60,591 nucleotides of DNA from Verrucomicrobiaceae bacterium (GCA_027486585.1 JAIXOU010000063.1:1-60591), one strand, 5' to 3'. Shown: positions 17,600 to 26,160, counted from the first letter of the stretch. Numbers and translations: made by a program. Notes: generated by a model not told the origin, from the sequence alone.

Positions 17600-17660
17600 A
17601 TGTGAAAGCGAAAAAAACCACCTAGTATCTGATCACGAAGCTCAAGGAAGGGATGTGAAT
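17600..17660 (+). repeat. 61-bp direct repeat, copy 2
   Basis: Near-copy of the 3' end of the hydrolase gene (16668-16728), lying just after the nucleotidyltransferase stop. It has an in-frame TAG where the original has a sense codon, and there is no upstream hydrolase sequence attached. It looks like a target-site-type or recombination duplication left by insertion of the 0.9-kb module. Confidence 0.9.
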
Positions 17661-17827
17661 TGTTCCGCTTCGCTAGATCGGGTCATTCTCACTAGATCCT
17701 CAGAATGACGTTTTAGAATTTCGCGGTCCCGCAAGTAGCGAGTTGGCCCCCTGCAGGCGACGACGACTTCGGCTATTTCGTATTCACTCAGTTCTGTGAT
17801 TGGCTTTTTGTGAAGTCGTTGTGACAT
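17642..17827 (-). CDS. Small hypothetical protein
   Basis: A 61-residue open frame (MSQRLHKKPITELSEYEIAE...), charged and probably helical, not recognised. Its last codons run into copy 2 of the direct repeat, so its present C-terminus is likely a by-product of that duplication. It may be a truncated remnant. The base composition is coding-like, but no start signal supports it strongly. Confidence 0.35.
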   Translation of the reverse strand: MSQRLHKKPITELSEYEIAEVVVACRGPTRYLRDREILKRHSEDLVRMTRSSEAEQFTSLP

Positions 17828-17855
17828 GTGATGAATGCCCTGATGGCCACTACCA

Positions 17856-18245
17856 TCATTGCCTAAAAAAAGCGCAGGCTAGGAAGTCTCTGTCAGATGG
17901 ACTGATATGCCAGCGAACTGAATAGCACCACATGTAACAACGAACTGGCCAACGAAAATTGGTGGTTCTATTGAGATCGAAGTGAAAGAGTAGCTGTTTT
18001 GCTGAAAAGAGATCGACTCCGTTATTGGTTAAGTCATTCTCGATGCACTTCAGCAAAAAAGGGGGGATGTTTGGTGTCGCTTGACGCTGTGTCTCAATGA
18101 TTTTGTGAATTCGCTCCAGTCTGGGACGAAAGGAATACAAGTCAGAGCGCAGAAAGATGATACCGATTCCTGTGACCATAAGCAGCACAATCAAGAGCGC
18201 TGTTAATCCAATAAGTTTCAGGAATCGCAGCAGTCTTGATTTCAT
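17856..18245 (-). CDS. Membrane-anchored hypothetical protein
   Basis: A 129-residue protein with an N-terminal membrane anchor (LKLIGLTALLIVLLMVTGIG) after a basic start, and an outer domain rich in aromatic residues and cysteines (RWPVRCYMWCYSVRWHIS). Not recognised. A GAGGG motif lies about 10 bases upstream of the ATG. It begins 28 bp after the fdsA stop on the same strand, so it may be the last gene of that transcription unit or an independent gene. It could be a truncated relative of a longer membrane enzyme. Confidence 0.55.
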   Translation of the reverse strand: MKSRLLRFLKLIGLTALLIVLLMVTGIGIIFLRSDLYSFRPRLERIHKIIETQRQATPNIPPFLLKCIENDLTNNGVDLFSAKQLLFHFDLNRTTNFRWPVRCYMWCYSVRWHISPSDRDFLACAFFRQ

Positions 18246-18273
18246 TAGGTTAAAACCCTCTTTCTAGCAAGGA

Positions 18274-21033
18274 TCACACCATCTCCATCATCCGCTTCTT
18301 CTTTGGCTTGCCGGCGCTAACGAATTCGACATCGGCGGCGATGACTTTGTATTCGGGGCAGAGGGTGTCGCCGTCGCAGCCTTGGCCGGTGACGTTGTTC
18401 ACCATTGCGTCGGGGAAGTGGAAGGTGGTGTAGAGGATGCCGGGTTTGACTTCATCGGTGACGCGGGCTTCGAGCTCGACTTCACCACGGGCGCTGAAGA
18501 GCTTCACTTGGTCGCCACTGCGGATGGATTTGCGCTGGGCATCGGCAGGATTGAGGGAGAGATAGTCCTGCACGACGATCTCGCCATTGCCGGTGCGGCG
18601 GGTCATGGTGCCGCAGTTGTAGTGCTCTAAAATGCGCCCAGTGGTGAGGATGAAGGGGAATTCTTGGCCGTTGGTCTTGAGCTCGGTGGACTCGATCCAA
18701 GGGAAGAAATGGAATTTACCAAGACCCCGTTTGAACGACTCCTGATGCAGGATTTGCGTGTCGGTGCCATCCGCGGCGATGGGCCATTGCTTGCCGTTGA
18801 TGCTGAGATTTTCCCAGGTGGCTCCTTGGAAGAACGGCACGATTTGAGCGATCTCAGTCAGCACGCCATCGGGCGTGTAGTCTGGCTGTGGGAAACCGAA
18901 ACGCTGCAAGACTTCGCACATGATTTGTCCATCCGGCTTGGTGCCTGAGAGGGGTTTGACAGCAGCGTTCACACGTTGCACACGGCGCTCGGCATTGGTG
19001 AAGGTGCCGCTCTTTTCCAGGAAGCTGGACGCGGGCAGGATGACATTGGCGTACTTCGCGGTCTCGGTCATGAAGATTTCCTGCACGACCAGGAACTCCA
19101 GGCTTTCCATGGCATGACGGACGTGATGCACGTCAGGATCGGTCTGCACGACGTCTTCGCCCATCAGCCAAAGAGCCTTCAATTTGCCTTCGATGGCGGC
19201 ATCGAACATTTGCGGGATTTTCCAGCCGGGTTCGGTCGGTGATGGCATGCCGTAGAAGTCGGCGTAGCGCTTTTGCACGGTGACATCATCCATTTCAAAA
19301 TAGCCTGCGCCCTGATGCGGTTGGCAACCCATGTCGGCAGCGCCCTGCACGTTGTTTTGACCGCGCAGCGGATTCACGCCAACGCCTGGACGTCCGATAT
19401 TGCCGGTCATCATGGCGAGGTTAGAGATGAGCATGACGGTCTTAGCGCCTTGCTCGTGCTCGGTCACGCCGAGTCCGTGGAAGCTCATGGCAGCCTCCGA
19501 CGTGGCGTATTCCAGAGCCGCAGCGCGCACGAGTTCTTTGTCCACGCCGGTGATTTTTTCCAGTTCGTCGATATCGAGCTCGCGCAGGCCGGATTCAAAG
19601 GCGTCCCAGTTCTCGCAACGCTTACGCACGAACTCGGTATCTACCAAGCCAGCATCTAGGATGAAACGGGCGAACAGGTTCAGCAGCGCCACATTCGTGC
19701 CCGGGCGGAGCTGAAGGTGATGCTTGGCATAGGGCACCAGTTCGATTTTGCGTGGATCGATCACAATGAGCGGCACACCTTTCATGACCTGCTGCTTCAA
19801 GCGTGCGCCGGTGACGGGATGGCCTTCGGTCGGGTTGGCTCCGATGACCAGGATGCACTTCGTGTATTCGAGATCTTCGACGGAGTTCGTCGCGGCACCT
19901 GTGCCAAAGCTCTTCTGCATGCCCCAGGCGGTGGGGGAATGGCAGACGCGGGCGCAGCAGTCGATGTTGTTCGTACCCATCACGGCTCGGATGAATTTTT
20001 GCATGAGGTAGTTTTCCTCATTGGTGCAGCGAGCGGAGGAGATGCCTGCGACGGCATTGCCACCGTGATCCTTTTTGATGCGGGTCAGATTGGCAAAGAT
20101 GTGGTCATAAGCTTCAGCCCAAGTAGCTTCGGCAAAGCTGCCGTCGGCTTGTTTGATGAGCGGCTTGCGCAGGCGATCCCTGTGATTGTAAAACTTGAAG
20201 GCAAAGCGGCCTTTCAAGCAAGTGTGGGCATGGTTTACCTCGGCATCGACAGGTGCCTGGATGCTAAGTACTTCATCGCCCTTGGTCGCCACATTCAGAT
20301 TGCAGCCGACGCCGCAGTAAGTGCAGATGGTACGTGTTTTCTTCGTGGCCTCGATGGACTTCGAGAAGAAGACATCGCTGATGGCCGAGGTGGGGCAGGC
20401 CTGAGCACAGGCCCCGCAGGAGACGCACTCGGAATCGGCAAAGGATTGATCCAGTCCCTTGATGATCTTGGCATTGAAACCGCGACCATGCATGGAGAGC
20501 ACATGCTGCCCTTGGATTTCATCGCAAGCACGCACGCAGCGGGAGCAGTTGATGCACTTGGCCAGCTCACTGGTCATGTAGGGGTGAGAGTGATCTTTGG
20601 TCCGATCCAGATGGTTCGCGCCTGCCGGATAACGCACGCCACGAATGCCTACTTTGGCAGCAACGGTTTGCAGCTCGCAGTTGCCACTGACCTCGCAGGT
20701 CAGGCAGTCCAGCGGATGATCCGTGAGCACAAGTTCGACGATGTTTTTGCGCAGTTTACGCACTTTCGGCGATTCGGTGAAGACATGCATCCCGGCGGAT
20801 AAGGGCGTGTGGCAGGAGGCCACGACACGGCGCGGTCCATCGGCTTGCAAGGCCACTTCGACCGAGCAAACACGGCAGGCGCCATACGGCTCCAGTTGCG
20901 GTGCATCGCAGAGCGTCGGCACAAAACCACGTCCTTTGTGACGGTCGATGTAGTTGAGCAGCGTATCGCCTGATTCGAAGCGATAAGGTTCGCCATCAAT
21001 GAATGCGGTGAGCGTGGAGAGATCCTGGACCAT
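18274..21033 (-). CDS. fdsA: Formate dehydrogenase alpha subunit, NAD-type (molybdopterin)
   Basis: Catalytic subunit of a cytosolic NAD-dependent formate dehydrogenase, 919 residues. The N-terminal 2Fe-2S domain (CDAPQLEPYGACRVC) and the NuoG-type His-Cys3 4Fe-4S segment (LTDHPLDCLTC) come first. Two ferredoxin 4Fe-4S clusters follow (CINCSRCVRACDE; CVSCGACAQACPT). The molybdopterin domain starts near residue 240 with the 4Fe-4S motif CTYCGVGCNL. The metal ligand is cysteine in RVCHSPT (near residue 365), not selenocysteine. The dinucleotide-binding domain ends the protein (FILTTGRILEHYNCGTMTRR). Its partner fdsB lies upstream but is separated by three unrelated genes. Confidence 0.94.
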   Translation of the reverse strand: MVQDLSTLTAFIDGEPYRFESGDTLLNYIDRHKGRGFVPTLCDAPQLEPYGACRVCSVEVALQADGPRRVVASCHTPLSAGMHVFTESPKVRKLRKNIVELVLTDHPLDCLTCEVSGNCELQTVAAKVGIRGVRYPAGANHLDRTKDHSHPYMTSELAKCINCSRCVRACDEIQGQHVLSMHGRGFNAKIIKGLDQSFADSECVSCGACAQACPTSAISDVFFSKSIEATKKTRTICTYCGVGCNLNVATKGDEVLSIQAPVDAEVNHAHTCLKGRFAFKFYNHRDRLRKPLIKQADGSFAEATWAEAYDHIFANLTRIKKDHGGNAVAGISSARCTNEENYLMQKFIRAVMGTNNIDCCARVCHSPTAWGMQKSFGTGAATNSVEDLEYTKCILVIGANPTEGHPVTGARLKQQVMKGVPLIVIDPRKIELVPYAKHHLQLRPGTNVALLNLFARFILDAGLVDTEFVRKRCENWDAFESGLRELDIDELEKITGVDKELVRAAALEYATSEAAMSFHGLGVTEHEQGAKTVMLISNLAMMTGNIGRPGVGVNPLRGQNNVQGAADMGCQPHQGAGYFEMDDVTVQKRYADFYGMPSPTEPGWKIPQMFDAAIEGKLKALWLMGEDVVQTDPDVHHVRHAMESLEFLVVQEIFMTETAKYANVILPASSFLEKSGTFTNAERRVQRVNAAVKPLSGTKPDGQIMCEVLQRFGFPQPDYTPDGVLTEIAQIVPFFQGATWENLSINGKQWPIAADGTDTQILHQESFKRGLGKFHFFPWIESTELKTNGQEFPFILTTGRILEHYNCGTMTRRTGNGEIVVQDYLSLNPADAQRKSIRSGDQVKLFSARGEVELEARVTDEVKPGILYTTFHFPDAMVNNVTGQGCDGDTLCPEYKVIAADVEFVSAGKPKKKRMMEMV

Positions 21034-21134
21034 AATTTATGCAGTATAATCAGAACCATGATTCTAAGGGAAGTACAGAAATGGGGGCTGGTGAAAACAG
21101 CACAGCAGCGCCCATTATTTTAGCCCCACACAGC

Positions 21135-21767
21135 TCACCTCTTTTTCGACTGCTTCAGAAGACGGTGCGCAGCAAAAGCCATGATTGGATCGAGTCCCGG
21201 CGCTGCCGCCAGATCCCGAGATGTGATCATGGGACGATCCAAAGGCAATCCGCCTGCGATTCTTCGGATGATGGATTCATGCGGTTGCCAATGAAGATCT
21301 CCCAGTTTGACGAGTTTCCCCAAGGGCTCGTTTGTCGAATAAAGCCAGCCTTTGTAGATGAGTTCAGAGCAATAGATTTTAGCGTCATCGAGTTCATGCT
21401 GGATGTCATATGGCTTACCGAGGAACCTTCGTGCGCCTTCGATCATTTTGGGAATGTGCCTGCGAAACTTGGGTTTGAGCCTATGAACGGCCAGTTTCCG
21501 CTCTCGTCCTTGGGCAATCCATTCGGCCAACGGCGTCTCTTTCACGGGGCCTACCGCCTCTAAAACTTTCCAGTCGTCATCCACATTAACGACAATGCCG
21601 CAATGTGAGAAGGGCGAGCCTGAAGCTCCCTCAATGGCATCAATGACCTCATTGTGTGGCAGTGATTGGAAGAGAAGATCACCCGTTTGCGGAAGGTAGC
21701 TGAGCGGAGCGCTTTCAGCATGGCAAACGATACACAAGAGCATGAGCAAGATGACTGATTTCATCAT
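21135..21767 (-). CDS. YiiX/YebB-type permuted papain-like hydrolase (NlpC/P60 superfamily)
   Basis: A 210-residue exported protein with signal peptide MMKSVILLMLLCIVCHA. It has the circularly permuted papain-like amidase layout: TGDLLFQSLPHNEV near the start, the catalytic His in SPFSHCGIVV, and the catalytic Cys in KIYCSELIYKGWL. Relatives are thought to act on lipid or peptide amides; the precise substrate is unknown. The gene lies between the HEPN gene (43 bp upstream) and fdsA on the same strand. An alternative start one codon later (21764) is equally good. Confidence 0.88.
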   Translation of the reverse strand: MMKSVILLMLLCIVCHAESAPLSYLPQTGDLLFQSLPHNEVIDAIEGASGSPFSHCGIVVNVDDDWKVLEAVGPVKETPLAEWIAQGRERKLAVHRLKPKFRRHIPKMIEGARRFLGKPYDIQHELDDAKIYCSELIYKGWLYSTNEPLGKLVKLGDLHWQPHESIIRRIAGGLPLDRPMITSRDLAAAPGLDPIMAFAAHRLLKQSKKR

Positions 21768-21810
21768 GAGGGTGATTTTAATAGGGTGCCTCGGGCTTGA
21801 AATGGGGTTC

Positions 21811-22230
21811 CTAAACAGGATGCGTCTCCGCTGGCAGAATGGAGAGCACGAAGTCGTAGATGCGGCGTGCAGAGGCTAAGGCTTCGATAAAATCAGACTC
21901 AGTGGGTTCTAGATCACAGTCTGAAATGGATGGATAACGAAATTGAGTGGCAAACGGGCTTACCGTATCAGCATCAGCGCGAATAGTGTCAAATGCTGGT
22001 TCCTTACTGAAGGCCAGAGCCACAAGCTCATCTACCGCATGGGTTTTCTTGATGGGGCTGTCCGTAAATGCCAAGAATGCTTTTATTGCTTTTTCAGCAG
22101 CTTGTTGGCAGTGATAAACTCCTGTGTCGAGGTGCTCGGAGTCCGGTCTGGCCAGAATCTCAGCCGTCTGAAGATCGCTCAGGGCCTTTCTTAGCCAAGC
22201 ACTGACCCATTTACGTTTTGCCTCATCCAT
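21811..22230 (-). CDS. HEPN-domain protein of an MNT-HEPN pair
   Basis: A 139-residue all-helical HEPN protein. Family signatures are YHCQQAAEKAIKAFLAF in the first helices and the FRYP motif (ATQFRYPSI). It overlaps the upstream nucleotidyltransferase gene by 8 bases (ATGGATGA), so the two are translationally coupled, as in HepT/MntA toxin-antitoxin systems where MNT adenylylates HEPN. The catalytic RX4-6H motif of ribonuclease HEPN toxins is not visible. The protein may therefore be a non-catalytic variant. Confidence 0.88.
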   Translation of the reverse strand: MDEAKRKWVSAWLRKALSDLQTAEILARPDSEHLDTGVYHCQQAAEKAIKAFLAFTDSPIKKTHAVDELVALAFSKEPAFDTIRADADTVSPFATQFRYPSISDCDLEPTESDFIEALASARRIYDFVLSILPAETHPV

Positions 22231-22582
22231 AGAGCAGCTTTCCCTCATGAATGATCTTGTAGGTCAAGGATGATGCCACGTCATGGTAGGTCTCGAACTC
22301 GGATCGAGTGTGGACCAGCACGTCTTTCGGGAGACCAATTCCACGCAGGGTCTGATTTGCTCTGCGCACACGCTGTAGGCTACGCTCTTGGCTTGATGGG
22401 ACAACAACTACCAAATCCAGATCGCTATCCTCCGTCGGCTCACCCCATGCATAGGAGCCGAAGAGCCAGATCTGCTCGGGCTGAAACTCGGCTACCAGTC
22501 TGCGCGTGGCCTCTTCAATCACAGGCTGCGCTCTGATGCGAAGCGTCTCTGCAAGTGAGGGGCTGTCTGCGGCGATGACCAT
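22223..22582 (-). CDS. MNT-type nucleotidyltransferase (antitoxin partner of HEPN)
   Basis: A 119-residue minimal nucleotidyltransferase. The GSX10DXD active site is intact: GSYAWGEPTEDSDLDL, near residues 43-58. The third acidic residue probably lies in KDVLVHTRSEFE. In characterised MntA-HepT systems this enzyme adds AMP to the HEPN partner and silences it. It starts only 9 bp after the fdsB stop and is therefore probably transcribed with the formate dehydrogenase gene. Confidence 0.9.
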   Translation of the reverse strand: MVIAADSPSLAETLRIRAQPVIEEATRRLVAEFQPEQIWLFGSYAWGEPTEDSDLDLVVVVPSSQERSLQRVRRANQTLRGIGLPKDVLVHTRSEFETYHDVASSLTYKIIHEGKLLYG

Positions 22583-22591
22583 GCGGGTAGT

Positions 22592-24256
22592 TTAACCCTT
22601 GAAGAAGAATTGCAACTCCGCATTGAAATGCTCCAGCGCGTTCTTGATGGGCAACGGCACGCCGCCGCCGAGGGCGCAGAGGCTGGTTTGTTCCATCGTA
22701 TCGAGCAGATCGGTGATGAGCTCGCGGTCGATCTTGTAGGTGCTGTCGCCACGGGCTTTGGCGATGAGCTCTTTGCCTCGGGTGCTGCCGAGGCGGCAGG
22801 GGAAGCATTTGCCGCAGCTTTCATCCGCGGTGAATTGAAAGAGATGCTGGATGTACTCGATCATCGGCATGGACTCGGGGATGCTGACGACACCAGCGTG
22901 ACCGAGCAGGAAACCGGCTTTCTTGAAGCTTTCGAAATCGACGGTGAGCTGGGCGATGTGGCTCATGGGGATGAGCCCGCCGAGCGGTCCGCCGATCTGG
23001 ATGGCTTTGATCTTGGATTTGAACCCGCCGGCTAAGTCGATGACGGTTTGCAGCGGTGTGCCCATGGCGACTTCGTAGATGCCGGGTTTCGCGAAATGGC
23101 TGTCGAGAGAGAGGAGCTTTGGTCCAGTCGACTGAGGCGTGCCGATTTGGGCGTAGGCTTTACCGCCGAGGGTGAGCACGGCATGGATGTTGGAAAAGGT
23201 CTCGACGTTGTTAACGATGGTTGGCTTGCGGAAGAGGCCTTCGATGGTGGGGAAGGGGGGACGTGTGCGAACTTCGGGGCGTTGGCCTTCCAGGCTGGCG
23301 AGTAAGGCGGTTTCTTCCCCGCAGATGTAGGCTCCAGCGCCTTTGATGGACTTCAGCATGAAGTTGAAACCGGTGCCGAGAATGTTTTGGCCCAGCAATC
23401 CGGCGGCGCGTAGGTCGGCGATGGCTTCGTTGATGACGGTGACCGAATCTGGGTACTCGGCACGAATGTAGAGAATGCCATTTTCAGCACCAGAGAACCA
23501 ACCCGCAACCATCATGCCAAGCAGCACGCTGTGAGGTTGTTTCTCCATCAGGTATTTGTCGATGTAGGCCCCTGGATCCCCTTCATCCGCATTGCAGACG
23601 ATGTATTTGACCGAGCCTTCAGCGACTCGGCAACTGGACCATTTGAAGTGCAGCGGGAAGCCTGCACCACCGCGACCCCTCAGGCCACTTTCCTTCAGTT
23701 CGATGCCGAGGGCATCTCGATCACCGTCGGTGATGAGTTTTTTAAACGGGGCGTAATAGGCGTCGATTCCGGGGAAGGGCGCAGTGAGTTGTGGAGGCTG
23801 GAGGTGGGAGACGACAGCGTAGCGGTCTTCTGAGTCGCCACTGCCGGTTTGGAAGAGATCACTGAGGGCGTCATCGTTCTGACCCGAGTAGTTTTTGCCT
23901 TGATATTGCAGGGCTGCGCCTTCATGGCAGCGGCCGAGGCAGCAGATGTGGCCGATCTCGTCTTGGTTGAAATGCTTCTCCAGAGTGTGATGCAGATTCT
24001 CTTGAGTGCCGGCGCAAAGACAGGCGCTGCCATTGCAGACGAAGACTTTTTTACCCTCGTTTTCTTTCTTCAGGAAGTCGTAGAAGCTCACCGCACCGAG
24101 TGTGACAGCATCGCCAAAAAGATGATCGGCACCCATTTGATGGACAAGGTCGTTTTTCTCCGCAGTGCCTGCTTTGTCGGCGGCATCGACCATGCGTTCG
24201 AAGACATTTTTTTCGACACCTTTGCGGAAAGAGAGAGCGCTGAGATTTTTAGACAT
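22592..24256 (-). CDS. fdsB: Formate dehydrogenase beta subunit, NuoE-NuoF fusion
   Basis: A 554-residue diaphorase subunit that passes electrons from the alpha subunit to NAD. The first ~130 residues form a thioredoxin-like 2Fe-2S domain (VFVCNGSACLCAGT and CCLGRCHEGAAL supply four cysteines). The NuoF-like part has the NADH/FMN motif ESGLRGRGGAGFPLHFKW, FMN segment YIVCNADEGDPGAYIDK, and the C-terminal 4Fe-4S motif ESCGKCFPCRLG with a distant Cys in TSLCALGGG. The fusion of gamma and beta domains matches many soluble NAD-dependent formate dehydrogenases and hydrogenase diaphorases. No fdsC/fdhD chaperone is visible in the window. Confidence 0.92.
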   Translation of the reverse strand: MSKNLSALSFRKGVEKNVFERMVDAADKAGTAEKNDLVHQMGADHLFGDAVTLGAVSFYDFLKKENEGKKVFVCNGSACLCAGTQENLHHTLEKHFNQDEIGHICCLGRCHEGAALQYQGKNYSGQNDDALSDLFQTGSGDSEDRYAVVSHLQPPQLTAPFPGIDAYYAPFKKLITDGDRDALGIELKESGLRGRGGAGFPLHFKWSSCRVAEGSVKYIVCNADEGDPGAYIDKYLMEKQPHSVLLGMMVAGWFSGAENGILYIRAEYPDSVTVINEAIADLRAAGLLGQNILGTGFNFMLKSIKGAGAYICGEETALLASLEGQRPEVRTRPPFPTIEGLFRKPTIVNNVETFSNIHAVLTLGGKAYAQIGTPQSTGPKLLSLDSHFAKPGIYEVAMGTPLQTVIDLAGGFKSKIKAIQIGGPLGGLIPMSHIAQLTVDFESFKKAGFLLGHAGVVSIPESMPMIEYIQHLFQFTADESCGKCFPCRLGSTRGKELIAKARGDSTYKIDRELITDLLDTMEQTSLCALGGGVPLPIKNALEHFNAELQFFFKG

Positions 24257-24342
24257 TGGAAAGGTTCCCAGGTTGTTGGGAAGGGACTCTTCAACGTTCT
24301 AACAGACTCCTATCTTCTGAGGCGAGAACAAAATCTCTGTTC

Positions 24343-25455
24343 TTACGATTTGAACGAAATCATGTTGGATGCGCCGCCGGAGAAGGCTCCGCCGAGTCGG
24401 GGAGTGACCTCGATGTCTGGCAAAATCCAAACGTGGGTGGGTTCGGTCATCGCCAGACGCGAGCGCTTTTTCCGCAGGATTAGAGTCAGCAAGATTGTGG
24501 CTAGCAGTCCTGCGATGGCGATGAGGCTAGGCACGATCCATTTCGATCCGATGAGTGGGCTTGAGGTGGATTTGGTCTGGCCTGCAATCTCTTGCAGTGA
24601 GGTGGTGCTGGTGGCGGCACTGGCGATCGGAAGGGATTTTTCTAACCAAAAAAGCCGTGTGGAAAGTCGGACGGTGTAGCGCTGGAGTTGCAGGCTGCTT
24701 TGCTGCGCCTGATGCGCGTCTTGGATACAGTCGGCGGCCAGCTCGGACAATGTGGCTGCGGTGACGCTGCTGTGGACACTGGGGCTCAAAAGGATGCGTG
24801 CGCGCCAGGGTTCTCCGAGTGGATACACGGCTAAGCAGGCTTTTTGACGTGTGAGCGCTCCGTGGGCCAGGTGATCGAGTGTGGCTGCATCAGGCAGCTT
24901 TTGGTTGGTGTCGATAACGAGAAGGTAGAAATGGATCAGGCTTTCTTTGGCATGGAATTCTAGCAGCCGATCCAAGTCGATCCGTGTCACCTCAGGGATG
25001 AGGTTTAGTGGGTCCATCACGTATTCGTTGGCAGGAGCATCCGTGAGACCTTGGAGGATATCAGCCGGTAGGTCTCGTAGATCCATGACGGGTGTGGGGT
25101 GCGGCATGGCAGCTTTTGGACTGTCAGATTGTAAGATGCTGCCACGCAGAAAGAGGGACAGATCCGTGGGGCCAAGCTCGCTGTAGCCAGGCATCAGGGT
25201 CGGAGGTGCATCAGATAGCCGAGGACCACTTGGCGGGAGTTCAAGCGGGTCGTTTGCAAAGGGATCACTCGGTAGCAGGGAATTGAACTGACTGCCGGGC
25301 TCTTCTGCCATTGGCTGTAGTGGCGCCTCGTTTTCCCAGCGGGGCAGGGGCAGCGTCTCGTCGATGTCTTGACTGAAAGCCAACGGCACACTGCTGGCGA
25401 GCAGTGTTAGCATGAGGCAGGCGGTGCCTACGGCTTCAATGAGGCTTCGGCGCAT
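24343..25455 (-). CDS. Secreted/membrane-tethered protein linked to TPM family, unknown function
   Basis: A 370-residue protein with a signal peptide (MRRSLIEAVGTACLMLTLLA), a proline-rich low-complexity outer region to about residue 105, a folded region that may be a distant TPM-like domain (RLLEFHAKESLIHFYLLVID, ARILLSPSVHSS), and a single C-terminal membrane segment (WIVPSLIAIAGLLATILLTL). A basic cytoplasmic tail carries GGAFSGGASN, reminiscent of the Gly-rich tails of TPM-domain proteins. Its ATG at 25455 lies 20 bases inside the upstream TPM gene, so the two are coupled. The domain call is tentative. Confidence 0.65.
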   Translation of the reverse strand: MRRSLIEAVGTACLMLTLLASSVPLAFSQDIDETLPLPRWENEAPLQPMAEEPGSQFNSLLPSDPFANDPLELPPSGPRLSDAPPTLMPGYSELGPTDLSLFLRGSILQSDSPKAAMPHPTPVMDLRDLPADILQGLTDAPANEYVMDPLNLIPEVTRIDLDRLLEFHAKESLIHFYLLVIDTNQKLPDAATLDHLAHGALTRQKACLAVYPLGEPWRARILLSPSVHSSVTAATLSELAADCIQDAHQAQQSSLQLQRYTVRLSTRLFWLEKSLPIASAATSTTSLQEIAGQTKSTSSPLIGSKWIVPSLIAIAGLLATILLTLILRKKRSRLAMTEPTHVWILPDIEVTPRLGGAFSGGASNMISFKS

Positions 25456-26077
25456 GAAGAAGGGGACGTGTGGGAGGCCGTAGAGTATGCAGGCCGAGAT
25501 CGGAGGCATCGCCAATCACTGAAGGCGGCTGATCCAGTTGCCTTGGTTCACGACGGGCAGCGCTCTGCAGTCCTTTATCGATGAGTAGAACGGCCGACTC
25601 AATGGCAGAGGCAAAAGATCCTTGGGTAAGCAATGGCTGGAGCTTCTTGAGAATTTGGGTCAGAATGGTTTCTTTCAGGACGGCTTCTAGGCCATACCCG
25701 AGACTTAGACAGGCCTGCTGGCGGACAGGATCAATCATCAGAACGATGCCAAAATCATTCCGTCGAGAGATCTGATGTGTGTGAAAGGCTCCGTGATTGA
25801 TGAGCCAAAAACCAAGGTCAGGTAGAGTCAAAGCTTCAGGAAGTGCACCCATGTAGGCAGCCATGAAGCACTGGGGGAAACGCCGCTCAAAGTCATCCAG
25901 CACCGTTTCAAGATGCCGCGTGTGTTTCAGACTCAGCAGCTGGGCATTGTCCGTAATACGCGCCAGCTTCACCCAGTCAGCCCCCAGATAGCCTCGGATC
26001 GCCGCAGCCGAAAAGCCGCACTGCGAGCAGACAGGCTGCGCAGGAGCTATTTGGCTAGAACAATGCGGACAATTCAT
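25436..26077 (-). CDS. Zinc-ribbon TPM-domain protein (YgcG-like)
   Basis: A 213-residue protein with an N-terminal zinc ribbon (CPHCSSQIAPAQPVCSQCG), followed by a TPM/repair-of-photosystem-II-like domain: HLETVLDDFERRFPQCF, NDFGIVLMIDPVRQQACLSL, then GYGLEAVLKE. No signal peptide is present, so the zinc-ribbon form is probably cytoplasmic, while its overlapping neighbour is exported. The start lies almost touching an AT-rich inverted repeat. TPM proteins have been linked to photosystem repair and to phosphatase activity in other organisms; the role here is unknown. Confidence 0.78.
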   Translation of the reverse strand: MNCPHCSSQIAPAQPVCSQCGFSAAAIRGYLGADWVKLARITDNAQLLSLKHTRHLETVLDDFERRFPQCFMAAYMGALPEALTLPDLGFWLINHGAFHTHQISRRNDFGIVLMIDPVRQQACLSLGYGLEAVLKETILTQILKKLQPLLTQGSFASAIESAVLLIDKGLQSAARREPRQLDQPPSVIGDASDLGLHTLRPPTRPLLHAPKPH

Positions 26078-26079
26078 GT

Positions 26080-26097
26080 TTTTAATATCTATTAAAA
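26080..26097. promoter_or_regulatory. AT-rich inverted repeat between TPM and restriction-modification genes
   Basis: TTTTAATA (26080-26087) and TATTAAAA (26090-26097) form a perfect 8-bp dyad with a 2-base centre. It lies 3 bases upstream of the TPM gene start on the minus strand and 64 bp upstream of the methyltransferase start. It could be an operator or hold a -10 element for either side. Confidence 0.35.
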
Positions 26098-26160
26098 TTT
26101 AAGGTGAGCAAGGGCAATCATCAGAATAGTCTGTGAGAATGGAGAACGAGTAGAAACTAC

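Noticed and set aside
16668..17660. The repeat-bracketed block as an insertion sequence
   Set aside because: There is no transposase and there are no terminal inverted repeats; only direct repeats and a nucleotidyltransferase module are present.
19717..20802. Long open frame (about 360 codons) on the plus strand inside fdsA
   Set aside because: It lies antisense to the fully conserved molybdopterin subunit; its product shows no domain and its length reflects the codon bias of the real gene.
18274..21033. Possible selenocysteine formate dehydrogenase
   Set aside because: The active-site position is a normal Cys (RVCHSPT) with no in-frame UGA, so no SECIS element is needed.
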